Part shown: piece after piece, positions 33,357 through 41,999 of the stretch
Numbering within the stretch: the stretch's first letter is position 1
Layout: each line of letters begins with the position of its first letter
Origin: Pirellulaceae bacterium
GTDB lineage: Bacteria; Planctomycetota; Planctomycetia; Pirellulales; Pirellulaceae
Length of the DNA stretch: 47,190 nt
Direction: 5' to 3'
Assembly: GCA_016784735.1 (NCBI GenBank)
Contig: JADHUC010000044.1
Location: forward strand, 1-47,190
Notes under the pieces: generated by a model
What the model was told of the DNA's origin: nothing
The model's input: the letters and a program-made list of their open reading frames with translations, nothing else
The model's database searches: none
Translations under genes and position numbers: made by a program

Positions 33357-34988
33357 TCAGTCGTCAAACGGACTTGTCGGCTTTTCCTCTCGCGATGCCA
33401 ACTCCGGATGCAACTCCAATTCGTCTTGGCGCACCCGCTCGGGTTCCTCTTGCCGGACCTCTTCCACCTCTTTCGCAGCAACGATCAGGTTGACAAAGAA
33501 GATCACGGCCGCGCCGAGCAAAACCAGGATCGGTGCAACCGGCGTGGCCCAGATGTCGTCGGCACCCGTCTCGATCAATGTCCACATCCAGTTCGGGATC
33601 TGGAGCAACGTGTAATCGTCGAAGTCGTCAAAACCATACAGCCAGGCCTGCAGAAACGTGGGCAGCGCAGCACCGAGGAATAACAGGACCGCGTGCACGA
33701 GAAACGGCAGCAGGAGACCAAAGTACAGGTGGCGGCGGACCCAAAGGACCAGCAACCGGCCCACGCCCAGATACGCTGCGACGTATGCACAGAGCAGCAG
33801 CGTGAACGTGAAGAACGCCGGTTGGTCCGGAGCGCAGCGATCGCCCTTCCAATCCGCGATAAGGCCCGCCGCGTTGGCTAGTAGCGCGAGTGCCGCCAGA
33901 TTGACTACAGCGAAGATGTAGCCGGTGCCGGACCCGGGGTTGAACCATGTTAGAAACGCTCGGCCCATGTAACTCTGCGGCAACCGACGTTTGACGCGTG
34001 GTGACAACTGGGCCAACTCGCCCGTCATCAACGCGCCCATCAACATCCAGTGAATACCCGAGCACGACATAAGAAAGAACGGGATTTCGTCCCAGCGGAA
34101 CTTCAGCCAGTAGTACATCACCCAGCCCGTGAACAGAACCTGTTGCACGAGCATGACTACACGCAGCTTGGTCGATCGGTTGTCGCTGGCAAAGCTCAGT
34201 TGGGCCCCAGCCGCCATTAGAAACAGAACAAAGTACGCAACGTACCCGGTCACGAACGCTAATTGGCCAATCCAAAACTCGCTCTCGTCGTAAGGAGCCG
34301 AATCCGCTTCGGTTACGAGCGCGATGGCCAGTGCGCACCACCCAATCGTTGCCGCCACAAGCCCGAGCAGCAGCGCAACCGATAGCAGAATCTGCAGGTG
34401 CCGGATGTGCGTGATCGTGGCGACCAGCAAGCCAAATACGGACAAAATCAGCGACGCCAGGAACGTGTAGAACAGCAGCAGCATGATCGTGACGATATCG
34501 ATGCCGCGCAACAAATACGTGAAAGCGATACACGGCGATAGGGCCGAGTAGTAGACGATCATCTGCAACACGGCGCTGCCGAGTTTGCCCGACACGATCT
34601 GACGCGACGACAGGGTTGTGATCGACAGCAGGTCGAATGTGCCGTCCTCACGCTCGGACGCCAGGGACCGGTAGGCCGCAAACGGCACGATCAGTAGCAG
34701 GGGGACTGTCAGTATGATCGAGTACCCCACTAGCAAGAACGGACCGCTTGGCGCGTAGTAAACGTTGCGCCCCAATATCGCAACGGCCATCAGCGACCAT
34801 CCCCAGCCGCATATCAGCAGCAGGATGAAGGTGATCAGGAACTGCTTGCTTTTGAGCGACTGTCTCGCCTCCTTGACGAGGATCGGATTCAGTTTCTCGC
34901 CACAGCGCTCGATCCACCGGTCGACACGGTCCCAGACGTTGCCCTTGACGGCAAATGGTGAATCCGATTCGTGGCTGACGACGCTCAT
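33357..34988 (-). CDS. ABC-2 type transporter permease
   Basis: 543 residues when started at the ATG at 34988; no clear ribosome-binding site is visible and an in-frame ATG lies 5 codons earlier. The N-terminus is cytosolic and holds the typical PILVKEARQSLKSKQF motif. It is followed by about 12 membrane helices, with REDGTFDLLSITTLSSRQIVSGK as the ATPase-coupling loop of the ABC-2 class. The C-terminus is acidic and cytosolic. With the ATPase gene 45 bases upstream it forms an exporter; cargo unknown. Similar planctomycete pairs have been linked to envelope or gliding-type exporters, but nothing here proves it. Confidence 0.85.
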   Translation of the reverse strand: MSVVSHESDSPFAVKGNVWDRVDRWIERCGEKLNPILVKEARQSLKSKQFLITFILLLICGWGWSLMAVAILGRNVYYAPSGPFLLVGYSIILTVPLLLIVPFAAYRSLASEREDGTFDLLSITTLSSRQIVSGKLGSAVLQMIVYYSALSPCIAFTYLLRGIDIVTIMLLLFYTFLASLILSVFGLLVATITHIRHLQILLSVALLLGLVAATIGWCALAIALVTEADSAPYDESEFWIGQLAFVTGYVAYFVLFLMAAGAQLSFASDNRSTKLRVVMLVQQVLFTGWVMYYWLKFRWDEIPFFLMSCSGIHWMLMGALMTGELAQLSPRVKRRLPQSYMGRAFLTWFNPGSGTGYIFAVVNLAALALLANAAGLIADWKGDRCAPDQPAFFTFTLLLCAYVAAYLGVGRLLVLWVRRHLYFGLLLPFLVHAVLLFLGAALPTFLQAWLYGFDDFDDYTLLQIPNWMWTLIETGADDIWATPVAPILVLLGAAVIFFVNLIVAAKEVEEVRQEEPERVRQDELELHPELASREEKPTSPFDD

Positions 34989-35033
34989 GTTCAGAATGAC
35001 CAATAACCAATAACGAATGACCAGTGACTGACT
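34989..35033. repeat. Short degenerate direct repeats between ABC genes
   Basis: The gap between the permease start and the ATPase stop is filled with variants of AATGACCA/ATAACCA (AATGACCAATAACCAATAAC, GAATGACCAGTGACTGACT). No gene is present. Possibly replication slippage, or a spacer affecting coupling. Confidence 0.6.
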
Positions 35034-35990
35034 CTACTGTACCACCCCTCGAGTCACGTGCAGGAATATGTCCTCCAACGACTTCTCGTGGCTACCGAAT
35101 TCGGCGATGCGAAATCCGGCCGTGACCATTTCTTTCAGGAAATCGGCCTGTTCTTCGCGTCCGCCTTCGTGAGTGAAACGCACTAGTTCGCCGTCGACCA
35201 GTATGTCTTGCACATCGTCGCGTTCGGCGAGCCAGTTCTTCAATGCGGTCCCGCCACCGAGGACACGTACCTCGACTTCGCTGAGCTGCGTTTGCCCCCT
35301 CTGAATCTCCTCGACCGTGCCTGTGGCCAGAAGATGCCCCTGTTCGATTATGCCGACACGATCGCAGATCTCGGCCAACTCGGTCAGGATGTGCGAACTG
35401 ACCAGGATCGTCTTGCCGTCGGCGGCCATCTGGCGAATCATCTCGCGCAACTCGATGCGGGCACGTGGATCCAGACCGGCAGCCGGTTCGTCCAGGACCA
35501 ATACGCTGGGATCATGAATCATCGCTCGTCCCAGGCAAAGTCGCTGCTTCATGCCTTTCGACAGACCGCGAATCGGCTTTTCTGCCAACACGTCCAGTCC
35601 GGTGAAACTCATCGTGTATTGCAGTGCCCGATGACGCTCCCGACCGATCAGCCCGTAGGCCCGAGCAAAGAAATCCAGGTACTCGTTGCAGTTGATATTT
35701 GGATAAGTTCCGAAGTAGTCGGGCATAAAGCCCAAACGACGGCGCACCCGATCCGGGTCGTTCACCACGGAGAAGCCATCGACCATCGCATCGCCATACG
35801 TGGGCAGGTCCAACGTGGCCAGAATCCGCATGCTGGTCGTCTTGCCCGCGCCGTTCGGGCCGATGTATCCGAACACTTCGCCCTTGGGCACATCAAACGA
35901 CACATCATCAACGGCCCGCGTGCCACCGAAGTATCGGTGCAGGCGGTGGAGTTCGATCATCGGTTGTGTCGATGGCGTCGCGGTGATCAC
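35034..35990 (-). CDS. ABC transporter ATP-binding protein (ABC-2/CcmA class)
   Basis: 318 residues. Walker A is GPNGAGKTT, the Q-loop lies near FMPDYFGTYP, the signature is LSKGMKQR, Walker B is VLVLDEPAAG, and the switch His is in SSHILTE. The C-terminal extension (EVEVRVLGGGTALKNWL…, SLEDIFLHVTRG) is typical of ATPases serving ABC-2 exporters. The partner permease gene is 45 bases downstream on the same strand, and a large membrane-anchored protein gene lies upstream. Confidence 0.93.
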   Translation of the reverse strand: MITATPSTQPMIELHRLHRYFGGTRAVDDVSFDVPKGEVFGYIGPNGAGKTTSMRILATLDLPTYGDAMVDGFSVVNDPDRVRRRLGFMPDYFGTYPNINCNEYLDFFARAYGLIGRERHRALQYTMSFTGLDVLAEKPIRGLSKGMKQRLCLGRAMIHDPSVLVLDEPAAGLDPRARIELREMIRQMAADGKTILVSSHILTELAEICDRVGIIEQGHLLATGTVEEIQRGQTQLSEVEVRVLGGGTALKNWLAERDDVQDILVDGELVRFTHEGGREEQADFLKEMVTAGFRIAEFGSHEKSLEDIFLHVTRGVVQ

Positions 35991-35999
35991 TGGAAGTTG

Positions 36000-36136
36000 G
36001 GGTGTCGGGTGCCGGGTGCCGGGGGTCAGGGGTCAGGTGTTGGGTGTCAGGTGTCGGGTGTCGGGTGTGAAATGCCCTCTTCTCCCTCTCTTCCCCTCTT
36101 CCCGGACACCTGAAACCCGACACCCGAACCCCTCTC
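36000..36136. repeat. Degenerate GGTGTCGGGT tandem array and its complement
   Basis: About 7-8 imperfect copies of the unit GGTGTCGGGT/GGTGCCGGG run from 36000 to 36068. A pyrimidine-rich stretch (CTCTTCTCCCTCTCTTCCCC) follows, then complementary units (GGACACCTGAAACCCGACACC) to about 36130. The whole can fold back on itself. It fills the gap between the large membrane protein stop and the ABC ATPase start. Confidence 0.75.
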
Positions 36137-36137
36137 C

Positions 36138-38426
36138 CTACCATCTCCCGGAAACTACGTGAAAACTTGCCTCTTCTTGCGACGCTTGGTAGCCAAGCGG
36201 CGATTCGGCTGACGTTCGCGTGATGGCTACGTAGGTTCGCGGCTTCATATTCTTAACGTCTGTGTAGATCGCGTTCTGAACGTTCCGTTCCAAGACGCCC
36301 TGATCAAAGCCAGGGGGTCGCAAACTCTGGTCTACGTCCGTCCACCACATGCGGCCAAAGCCAAACGAGCTTCTGTAGTACCTGGGGTCGAATCCCTCGG
36401 GCACCGCGGGGCGATTCACGTCGTAGGCAACGCGCAGCCGCTTTGCCGCTTCGGATGGTTCGATCTGCTGGGGCTGGACTCTCTTGCCCGTTTCGATGTT
36501 TTCCGCCCAGTAGTACTGGCCGGCCGAATCGCAGATTACCAGTTTGGCGATATCCGCCTCCAAGTTGTTGGTCACACGCGGTGCGGTTTCTTGGCCATCC
36601 GGTTCTAGGATGCTCAGACCCCGGCGGCTCTTGTGCGACTGGACGACCATAAACTGCGCCGTGGAACGTGCGCCGAGATAGCCGGACGTCAATCGTTGGT
36701 CCTCGTCCCAGACCAGCCAGCGGTTGGAATTGCGTCGATGACGCCGCTCGGCCGGATGGTGCTCGACGGTGTAGAAAGCCGCGTCGGGCGGAAACCTCAA
36801 TCCGCTCGACGGCGAGAGGCCCGCGTAGTAGTTCTGCCGGGACCAGGAGACTGCGCGCCCCGTGGTTTGGTCGATTTGGGCATAGCTGCGAAGTCGAGCA
36901 CGCACGCCCAATCCGTCGGTGATCAAAGCGTAGTTCAGCAGCGAGAAGGTAATCAACCCGGCCCCGATTGGCACGGTGACCAGCAGCAAGTAGAGCCGTT
37001 TCTTCTTGCGCAGCAAGAAGTAGTTCACCGGCCCGATCACCACGACGAACAGCGAGATCAGCACCAGGTACGAGTTGACTGGTGCGCGGCCCACGCCCGG
37101 AATCATCAGATTCCAGTAGTCGCTGTTTTCTCGATGCAGGGACATGCCATGCCGCCGATACCACATCCAGTTACCGTTGCCGATTTCGTTCAGCAGCCAG
37201 GCGATTCCGTATGACCCCGGCGAGAACGGTTCATTCGTCCGTAGCGCGAACACGCGTCCCAGATCGACGTCGCGCGAAACGAAAGGCGTCTCGTCGGGTT
37301 TCGGGGTTATTTGAGACTGTCCAGCGGCAAGAAGAACATCCAACAGCGACGACTGATCAATTCCCCTGTTTCGCTGCATAGTCTGATAAAGGCCGTCGAG
37401 TTCACGGATCTCTTCGCTGGCATTATTCTCGTTCGGGAGCGACCAGCCGCGCCACTCGTTTGTGTCATCCTCGGAGTTGGGCATCGGTGGAAGGTCCAGC
37501 AGTTCCTCCAGTTCCAGCAAGTGTTGGGAATCAAGTGGCATGTCGTATACGCAGAGTGTCGGACCTGTCGCAACCCAATCGCGAATCGCCTGCCATCTGT
37601 CAGGATTCTCGTTCACCAGCAACTTCAGGTCGTCAAACGTCACGAAGATCAGATCGAAGCACGTGTAGTCGATCCATTTCCTCGGCAATTCGCCGGGCGG
37701 CAGCATTTCCACCTTGGCTATGCGGTCGATGGTCTGAAGAGTGAATTCGTCGGTCGTCTCCGATTTGAGTTGAAGGAAAGAAAGATCGTTGTTGTTGTTG
37801 GGGTCGGGATACAAAGCAGCCAGGCAGCGGATGTCGGGCAGGTGGTTGACGTCCGACACGCCCAAGCTCTCTGGTGAAGACAACTGCGGCATCGACATTC
37901 GGCGACGACGCTCGGCGTCTGGCGGTGCGTCGGAATCGACGATCAGGATTGCGGGTGTCGCTTCGCTCCAACTCCACCAGTTCCATTGGTTGCGCCCCGA
38001 AAGGCTAGCCTCGGCAGTCAGATCCTTAAGCTCCTCGCCGTCCTCGTAGACTTCGACGCGGATGGCTCCCCACTGGTCGCTCTGTGGGATGGATACGGTC
38101 TGTTCGACCTGCCTTACCGTCTCGGGTATCTCGATAAAGAAACTCACCGACGGCGCCGTGTCTCCCCAACGCCACGAGCGCGGACTCAGTTCGACGCGAA
38201 TCGAGCGATCGGGGCTGTTAGGACCGGCGAACAGATTCGTTGCTGTGACGCGGACCGGTCGATAGCCGTTCGCGTCGATCCAGCGAGTGTCGATATCCAG
38301 CCTCAGACCGTTCTTCGGCTTCACGCCCATAGGAAGATTGATCACGCCCCCCGATCCGGCCCGCGCGGCATCGGCCAGAAGCAGTTGCATGCACATCAGC
38401 AGGATCGCAGCCTTGGCTAATCGCAT
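36138..38426 (-). CDS. Large exported, membrane-anchored protein of the ABC exporter cluster
   Basis: 762 residues with a signal peptide (MRLAKAAILLMCMQLLLADAARA). Residues about 30-430 look like an extracytoplasmic beta/alpha region, with a possible Rossmann-like part (WIDYTCFDLIFVTFDDLKLL, WVATGPTLCVYDMP). Two close membrane helices follow (SYLVLISLFVVVIGPVNYFL and LYLLLVTVPIGAGLITFSLL, about 440-490) with a basic loop between (RKKKRLY). The C-terminal ~260 residues are soluble. It lies upstream of the ABC ATPase and permease on the same strand. The layout recalls the soluble/membrane accessory subunits of gliding-type ABC systems, but this is an inference. No named domain recognised. Confidence 0.7.
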   Translation of the reverse strand: MRLAKAAILLMCMQLLLADAARAGSGGVINLPMGVKPKNGLRLDIDTRWIDANGYRPVRVTATNLFAGPNSPDRSIRVELSPRSWRWGDTAPSVSFFIEIPETVRQVEQTVSIPQSDQWGAIRVEVYEDGEELKDLTAEASLSGRNQWNWWSWSEATPAILIVDSDAPPDAERRRRMSMPQLSSPESLGVSDVNHLPDIRCLAALYPDPNNNNDLSFLQLKSETTDEFTLQTIDRIAKVEMLPPGELPRKWIDYTCFDLIFVTFDDLKLLVNENPDRWQAIRDWVATGPTLCVYDMPLDSQHLLELEELLDLPPMPNSEDDTNEWRGWSLPNENNASEEIRELDGLYQTMQRNRGIDQSSLLDVLLAAGQSQITPKPDETPFVSRDVDLGRVFALRTNEPFSPGSYGIAWLLNEIGNGNWMWYRRHGMSLHRENSDYWNLMIPGVGRAPVNSYLVLISLFVVVIGPVNYFLLRKKKRLYLLLVTVPIGAGLITFSLLNYALITDGLGVRARLRSYAQIDQTTGRAVSWSRQNYYAGLSPSSGLRFPPDAAFYTVEHHPAERRHRRNSNRWLVWDEDQRLTSGYLGARSTAQFMVVQSHKSRRGLSILEPDGQETAPRVTNNLEADIAKLVICDSAGQYYWAENIETGKRVQPQQIEPSEAAKRLRVAYDVNRPAVPEGFDPRYYRSSFGFGRMWWTDVDQSLRPPGFDQGVLERNVQNAIYTDVKNMKPRTYVAITRTSAESPLGYQASQEEASFHVVSGRW

Positions 38427-38449
38427 GTCCTGTTTCTCCAGATCCGCCT

Positions 38450-38506
38450 GTAGGATGGCCTTCCAAGGCCGTCAAAACTCCGGTCGGCCTTGGAAGGCCA
38501 ACCTAC
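38450..38506. repeat. Inverted repeat, 22-bp arms (GTAGG…GGCCTTCCAAGGCC)
   Basis: Arms 38450-38471 and 38485-38506 pair at 21 of 22 positions around a 13-base loop. Each arm contains its own palindrome GGCCTTCCAAGGCC. It lies between the small membrane protein stop and the large exported protein start. Confidence 0.9.
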
Positions 38507-38536
38507 AAAATAAAGGCTGAGCACTATTCCGGCCCC

Positions 38537-38842
38537 TTATTCCGGTTCTTGCGGAGGGATTATCTGCGGCGGCGGTTCTGCGGTCGCAAACGGCGTTCCC
38601 CCGGCGGGTCGCTGACGGGCCAGGCCAAACAACGTCGCCAGAATGTAGGCAACGCCGAAGAACGCTCCGTAGCACGCGAAGGCCACTGCCAAACTTACCG
38701 CTGCGATTGAAATTGCCGCTGCCCACACCTTGTTTTGGAGTTCAACGTTGGGGTTGAGCGCAATGGCCACGATCCAGAAGAAGACCCCGCATATCGCGGT
38801 AATCACGAGTAGCCGTCGGACGGTGTATCGTGGGATAAGCAT
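38537..38842 (-). CDS. Small two-helix membrane protein, unknown
   Basis: 101 residues, starting at an internal ATG (38842) of a longer open frame. The upstream part overlaps the redoxin gene antisense-free region poorly and looks non-coding. The start MLIPRYTVRRLLVITAICGV matches the small planctomycete membrane proteins that open with R-x-x-(V/L)-R-x-L. Two or three helices are visible (about 9-30, 38-60 and 62-74), then a Pro-rich tail. It is in the same strand cluster as the ABC exporter genes. Function unknown. Confidence 0.65.
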   Translation of the reverse strand: MLIPRYTVRRLLVITAICGVFFWIVAIALNPNVELQNKVWAAAISIAAVSLAVAFACYGAFFGVAYILATLFGLARQRPAGGTPFATAEPPPQIIPPQEPE

Positions 38843-39008
38843 AGAAGTGATTGTTGCAGAGCTTCCGCTGATTGCAAGACAGAGAGATCGCCGCACGGAC
38901 CGAAGGCGGGGCCCGCGACGTCTCACGGACCCCGACAGTGTTTTCGCTCGACTGCAGGCAATCTTGGCCGAAACCTGCCCCACAAACAGATTGCCAGCGA
39001 GAGCGGCC

Positions 39009-40490
39009 TCACCGCAACGGCAGCTCGACCAGGCGCGCATCTTCGGAATTCGGAACCGAAGACTCCGCCAGGGCTTTCTCGTATTCAGCTCGTTCTCGCT
39101 CGCATTGCCGGGCAATCTTGCCCGCCAGATCCTCGCCGTCCAGCAGTTGTTCGAGCATGTCGGGAAGTTGCTGCGCCAATTCCGGGTTGGCACCCACCTC
39201 GTAAACCTGCACCATGCCTCGCGCGTCCAGCACTATCGTTGTCGGCGCGTAAGGTATGGCAAACACGTCTCGGCCGAACGCCTCCAAATCCCGCACTACG
39301 GGAAAAACGAGCTTCCACTGCTCTCGAAGTCGCTCCAAGTGCTGGTTGCCCACCTCGGTGGGTTCCGTGCAAACGGCATGGAACGAGACTCGCGATTCAT
39401 CCGCGAACTTGGCGTACGCCGATGTGACTTGCTCCAGGCCCAGTTGCGAAGCGGGGTGATCATTGAACCACACCAGCACAGTTACCTTGCCCAGTAAGGA
39501 ATCTCGTGCGACTGCTTCGCCGTTCAGGTCGGTGAAATGGAAATCGTCGGGTACCTGGCCGAGCATCTCTGTGGGAAGCGATTGAGGCGGCACGACGAAC
39601 CGTCGCACAATCTTTGCCTCGGCAGGCATTTCGAAGCAGAATGCGTCGTCGTTGATCGATTCGTCGATCCGCGCGTCGCGGAATTCGGCCGTGAGCGTTA
39701 CGTCGGTGCAATCGACGTTCTTGGCCATCTGCTTGGCCAGTTCGGCAGTCGGATATTCCAGGCGGCGGACAAGGTGCGACTGGCAGTCGATCCAGAACAC
39801 CAGGGCGCCCGTATCCAGCGTAATCTTCACTCGATGGCACGGACGTTGTCTGATTTCCTTCTTGCCGAGCAGTTCCCGCGTCACCCCCGGCTCGAAAACG
39901 CTCCGCAGCGGTTTTTCTTCGAGAAGCAGTTCCAAGGACGCGGGCGGCCCTCCCATGCCACCGGCCATGACGTTCAGGATCATGGGGTCCTCGTACAGGT
40001 CGTCGAGCGTGAGCAATCGGGGCGCCGGTCGCGACACGACCTGTCCGTCGAAATCCTCCGTCGACGCATCGGCAATAGCGGCGTGCATCTGTCGGCCATC
40101 ACTGGTCAGCGTCAACTGGTACGCCCGCACGTGCAGTTTGTTCGGACGAGCGAACGTGACCGCTAGCTTGCCCTCGTCTTGTACCCAGTGCCCGTCCAGC
40201 TTGTACCTCAGTCGGACAACGCCGCGATCGGTATAGGAGGAGGCTTGTTCGTACGTTCTGATCATCTCCTCCAGTATCTCGTCCGCCGACACTTCCGCCG
40301 GAATGGGCTCGTCACTTGGGCCCGGATCTTGTGTGCAACCTATGCAGCCACAGACTGCAAGGGCAACGAAAAGGCCGAGCGACCGCCGGTACGACAGGTC
40401 TAATACCCAAGGAACTGGGCGTTTTCTAAGGGGGCGAGGCAGCACAGCCAACTCCTTGATGAAGTGAACACGAGACGCTTGTTCGAGCAT
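39009..40490 (-). CDS. Lipoprotein with LolA-like and thioredoxin-fold domains, CxxC missing
   Basis: 493 residues from the ATG at 40490, with a long basic N-terminus; a shorter start is possible. The lipoprotein signal reads LFVALAVCGCIGC. Residues about 75-300 resemble a DUF2092/LolA-like beta domain (ILEEMIRTYEQASSYTDRGVV, RPNKLHVRAYQLTL). From about 325 a redoxin/thioredoxin-like domain begins (DDFHFTDLNGEAVARDSLLG, VTVLVWFNDHPASQ, AIPYAPTTIVLDARG). The usual WCxxC active site is replaced by WFNDHPAS, so disulfide exchange is unlikely. It probably acts in the envelope as a binding or sensing protein. It is the first gene of the minus-strand cluster that runs into the ABC exporter. Confidence 0.8.
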   Translation of the reverse strand: MLEQASRVHFIKELAVLPRPLRKRPVPWVLDLSYRRSLGLFVALAVCGCIGCTQDPGPSDEPIPAEVSADEILEEMIRTYEQASSYTDRGVVRLRYKLDGHWVQDEGKLAVTFARPNKLHVRAYQLTLTSDGRQMHAAIADASTEDFDGQVVSRPAPRLLTLDDLYEDPMILNVMAGGMGGPPASLELLLEEKPLRSVFEPGVTRELLGKKEIRQRPCHRVKITLDTGALVFWIDCQSHLVRRLEYPTAELAKQMAKNVDCTDVTLTAEFRDARIDESINDDAFCFEMPAEAKIVRRFVVPPQSLPTEMLGQVPDDFHFTDLNGEAVARDSLLGKVTVLVWFNDHPASQLGLEQVTSAYAKFADESRVSFHAVCTEPTEVGNQHLERLREQWKLVFPVVRDLEAFGRDVFAIPYAPTTIVLDARGMVQVYEVGANPELAQQLPDMLEQLLDGEDLAGKIARQCERERAEYEKALAESSVPNSEDARLVELPLR

Positions 40491-40628
40491 TATCGTCCGT
40501 TGCGCGGCCGAATCTTCAGGGGGAAGGGCCGCCAGCATGCAGTGCCGCCTTGACCAACGGCACCGTCCCGCCGACAATCGGACTTTCGTCCACGTTTCCC
40601 CGCAAGCCGGCGTGCGCCCGCAGCCAAA

Positions 40629-40714
40629 TTGTTTAACCCCGAGCCGGAAGGCGACGGTCGTGCCGCATCGAGCCGTTCACAACAACCGTCGCCTTCCGGC
40701 TCGGGGTTAAACAA
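40629..40714. repeat. GTTTAACC-type palindrome, copy 3
   Basis: Arms 40629-40658 and 40685-40714 pair perfectly over 30 bases around a 26-base loop. The arm reads GTTTAACCCCGAGCCGGAAG then GCGACGGT. It lies between the divergent redoxin-like gene and trpB, 28 bases before the trpB start. Confidence 0.95.
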
Positions 40715-40742
40715 AGATGAGCGACACACGGCCCGAGACTGA

Positions 40743-41969
40743 ATGAGCGAAATGTCAGAACAGAACACATCGGCGGCAGCGAACGTCCCAAACGAATTGG
40801 GGCGATTTGGCCTGTTTGGCGGTCGGTACGTCCCGGAGACCCTGACTCGTGCCCTGGACGAGTTGGCCGTCGAATATGACAAGGCCCGCCAGGACCCCGG
40901 CTTTCAAGCACAGTTGGACGAGTTACTGCGCGATTTTGTCGGACGGCCGTCGCCGCTGTACCACGCGAAGCGACTGAGCGAACAATGCGGTGGCGCTCAG
41001 ATCTGGCTGAAACGCGAGGATGTGAACCACACGGGCGCCCACAAGATCAATAACACGCTCGGGCAGGCGCTGCTCACGTTACGGATGAAAAAGGCTCGCG
41101 TGATCGCGGAAACGGGCGCAGGGCAACACGGCGTGGCGACGGCCACGGCATGCGCCCATTTCGGACTTTCCTGTGTGGTGTACATGGGCGAAGAGGACAT
41201 TCGTCGCCAGGCGCCAAACGTGTTCAACATGAGGCTGTTGGGTGCCGAGGTGCGATCGGTAACCAGCGGTTCGCGAACCCTGCGTGACGCCATCAACGAA
41301 GCCATGCGGGACTGGATGTCCAGTGTGGAAACGACACATTACATCCTGGGCTCAGTCGTCGGGCCGCACCCATTTCCGCGAATCGTGCGCGATTTCCAGT
41401 CGGTCATCGGTTGCGAAGCTCGGCAACAGTCCCTGGAACGCTTCGAACGATTACCCGACTTGATCGTCGCCTGCGTCGGCGGCGGCAGCAACGCGGCCGG
41501 CATGTTTTACCGCTTTATCGAAGACGCTGAAGTGGAACTCGTCGGGGTGGAAGCCGGCGGGCGCAGCGATAGCCCTGGGGACCACGCCGCAACGCTCAGC
41601 TACGGCCATCCTGGCGTGTTGCACGGAAGCTTCAGCTACGTGATGCAGGACGAGGACGGCCAGACGTGCGACGTGCATTCCATTTCGGCCGGGTTGGACT
41701 ATCCGGGCGTCGGGCCGGAACACAGCTATTGGAAGGAAACCGGGCGAGTACGATACATCAACTGCCGGGACGACGAGGCAATGCGAGCATTCGATGCCCT
41801 GGTCCAGACGGAAGGCATCATGCCGGCCCTGGAATCCGCGCATGCCGTAGCCAAAGCTATGGAAATGGCTGCCGAGCGATCGGCGGACGAAATCGTCGTG
41901 GTCTGCCTGTCCGGGCGCGGCGACAAAGATGCCAACGAGGTGGCCAGGCTCCGCGGCGTGGACGTTTGA
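40743..41969 (+). CDS. trpB: Tryptophan synthase beta subunit
   Basis: 408 residues. The cytosolic PLP enzyme joins indole and serine to make tryptophan in complex with TrpA. The PLP Lys101 is in [10 protein letters not shown], the phosphate loop is [10 protein letters not shown], and the monovalent-cation/closure region includes [14 protein letters not shown]. The N-terminus ([15 protein letters not shown]) is typical of TrpB1. ATG 40743 is used; another in-frame ATG lies three codons on, and neither has a strong ribosome-binding site. It stands 30 bases upstream of trpA. No other trp gene is in the window. A long palindrome lies just upstream. Confidence 0.97.
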   Translation: MSEMSEQNTSAAANVPNELGRFGLFGGRYVPETLTRALDELAVEYDKARQDPGFQAQLDELLRDFVGRPSPLYHAKRLSEQCGGAQIWLKREDVNHTGAHKINNTLGQALLTLRMKKARVIAETGAGQHGVATATACAHFGLSCVVYMGEEDIRRQAPNVFNMRLLGAEVRSVTSGSRTLRDAINEAMRDWMSSVETTHYILGSVVGPHPFPRIVRDFQSVIGCEARQQSLERFERLPDLIVACVGGGSNAAGMFYRFIEDAEVELVGVEAGGRSDSPGDHAATLSYGHPGVLHGSFSYVMQDEDGQTCDVHSISAGLDYPGVGPEHSYWKETGRVRYINCRDDEAMRAFDALVQTEGIMPALESAHAVAKAMEMAAERSADEIVVVCLSGRGDKDANEVARLRGVDV

Positions 41970-41999
41970 CCCGATATACTGCACAGCGAAGAAAGCAAG

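Noticed and set aside
35034..35990. ATPase as partner of the iron/thiamine-type permease at 26.5 kb
   Set aside because: The ATPase has the ABC-2 exporter C-terminal extension and a cognate permease directly beside it.
26393..40714. GTTTAACC elements as a CRISPR array
   Set aside because: The copies are 7 kb apart, palindromic over their full length, and not spaced by short spacers; no cas gene is present.
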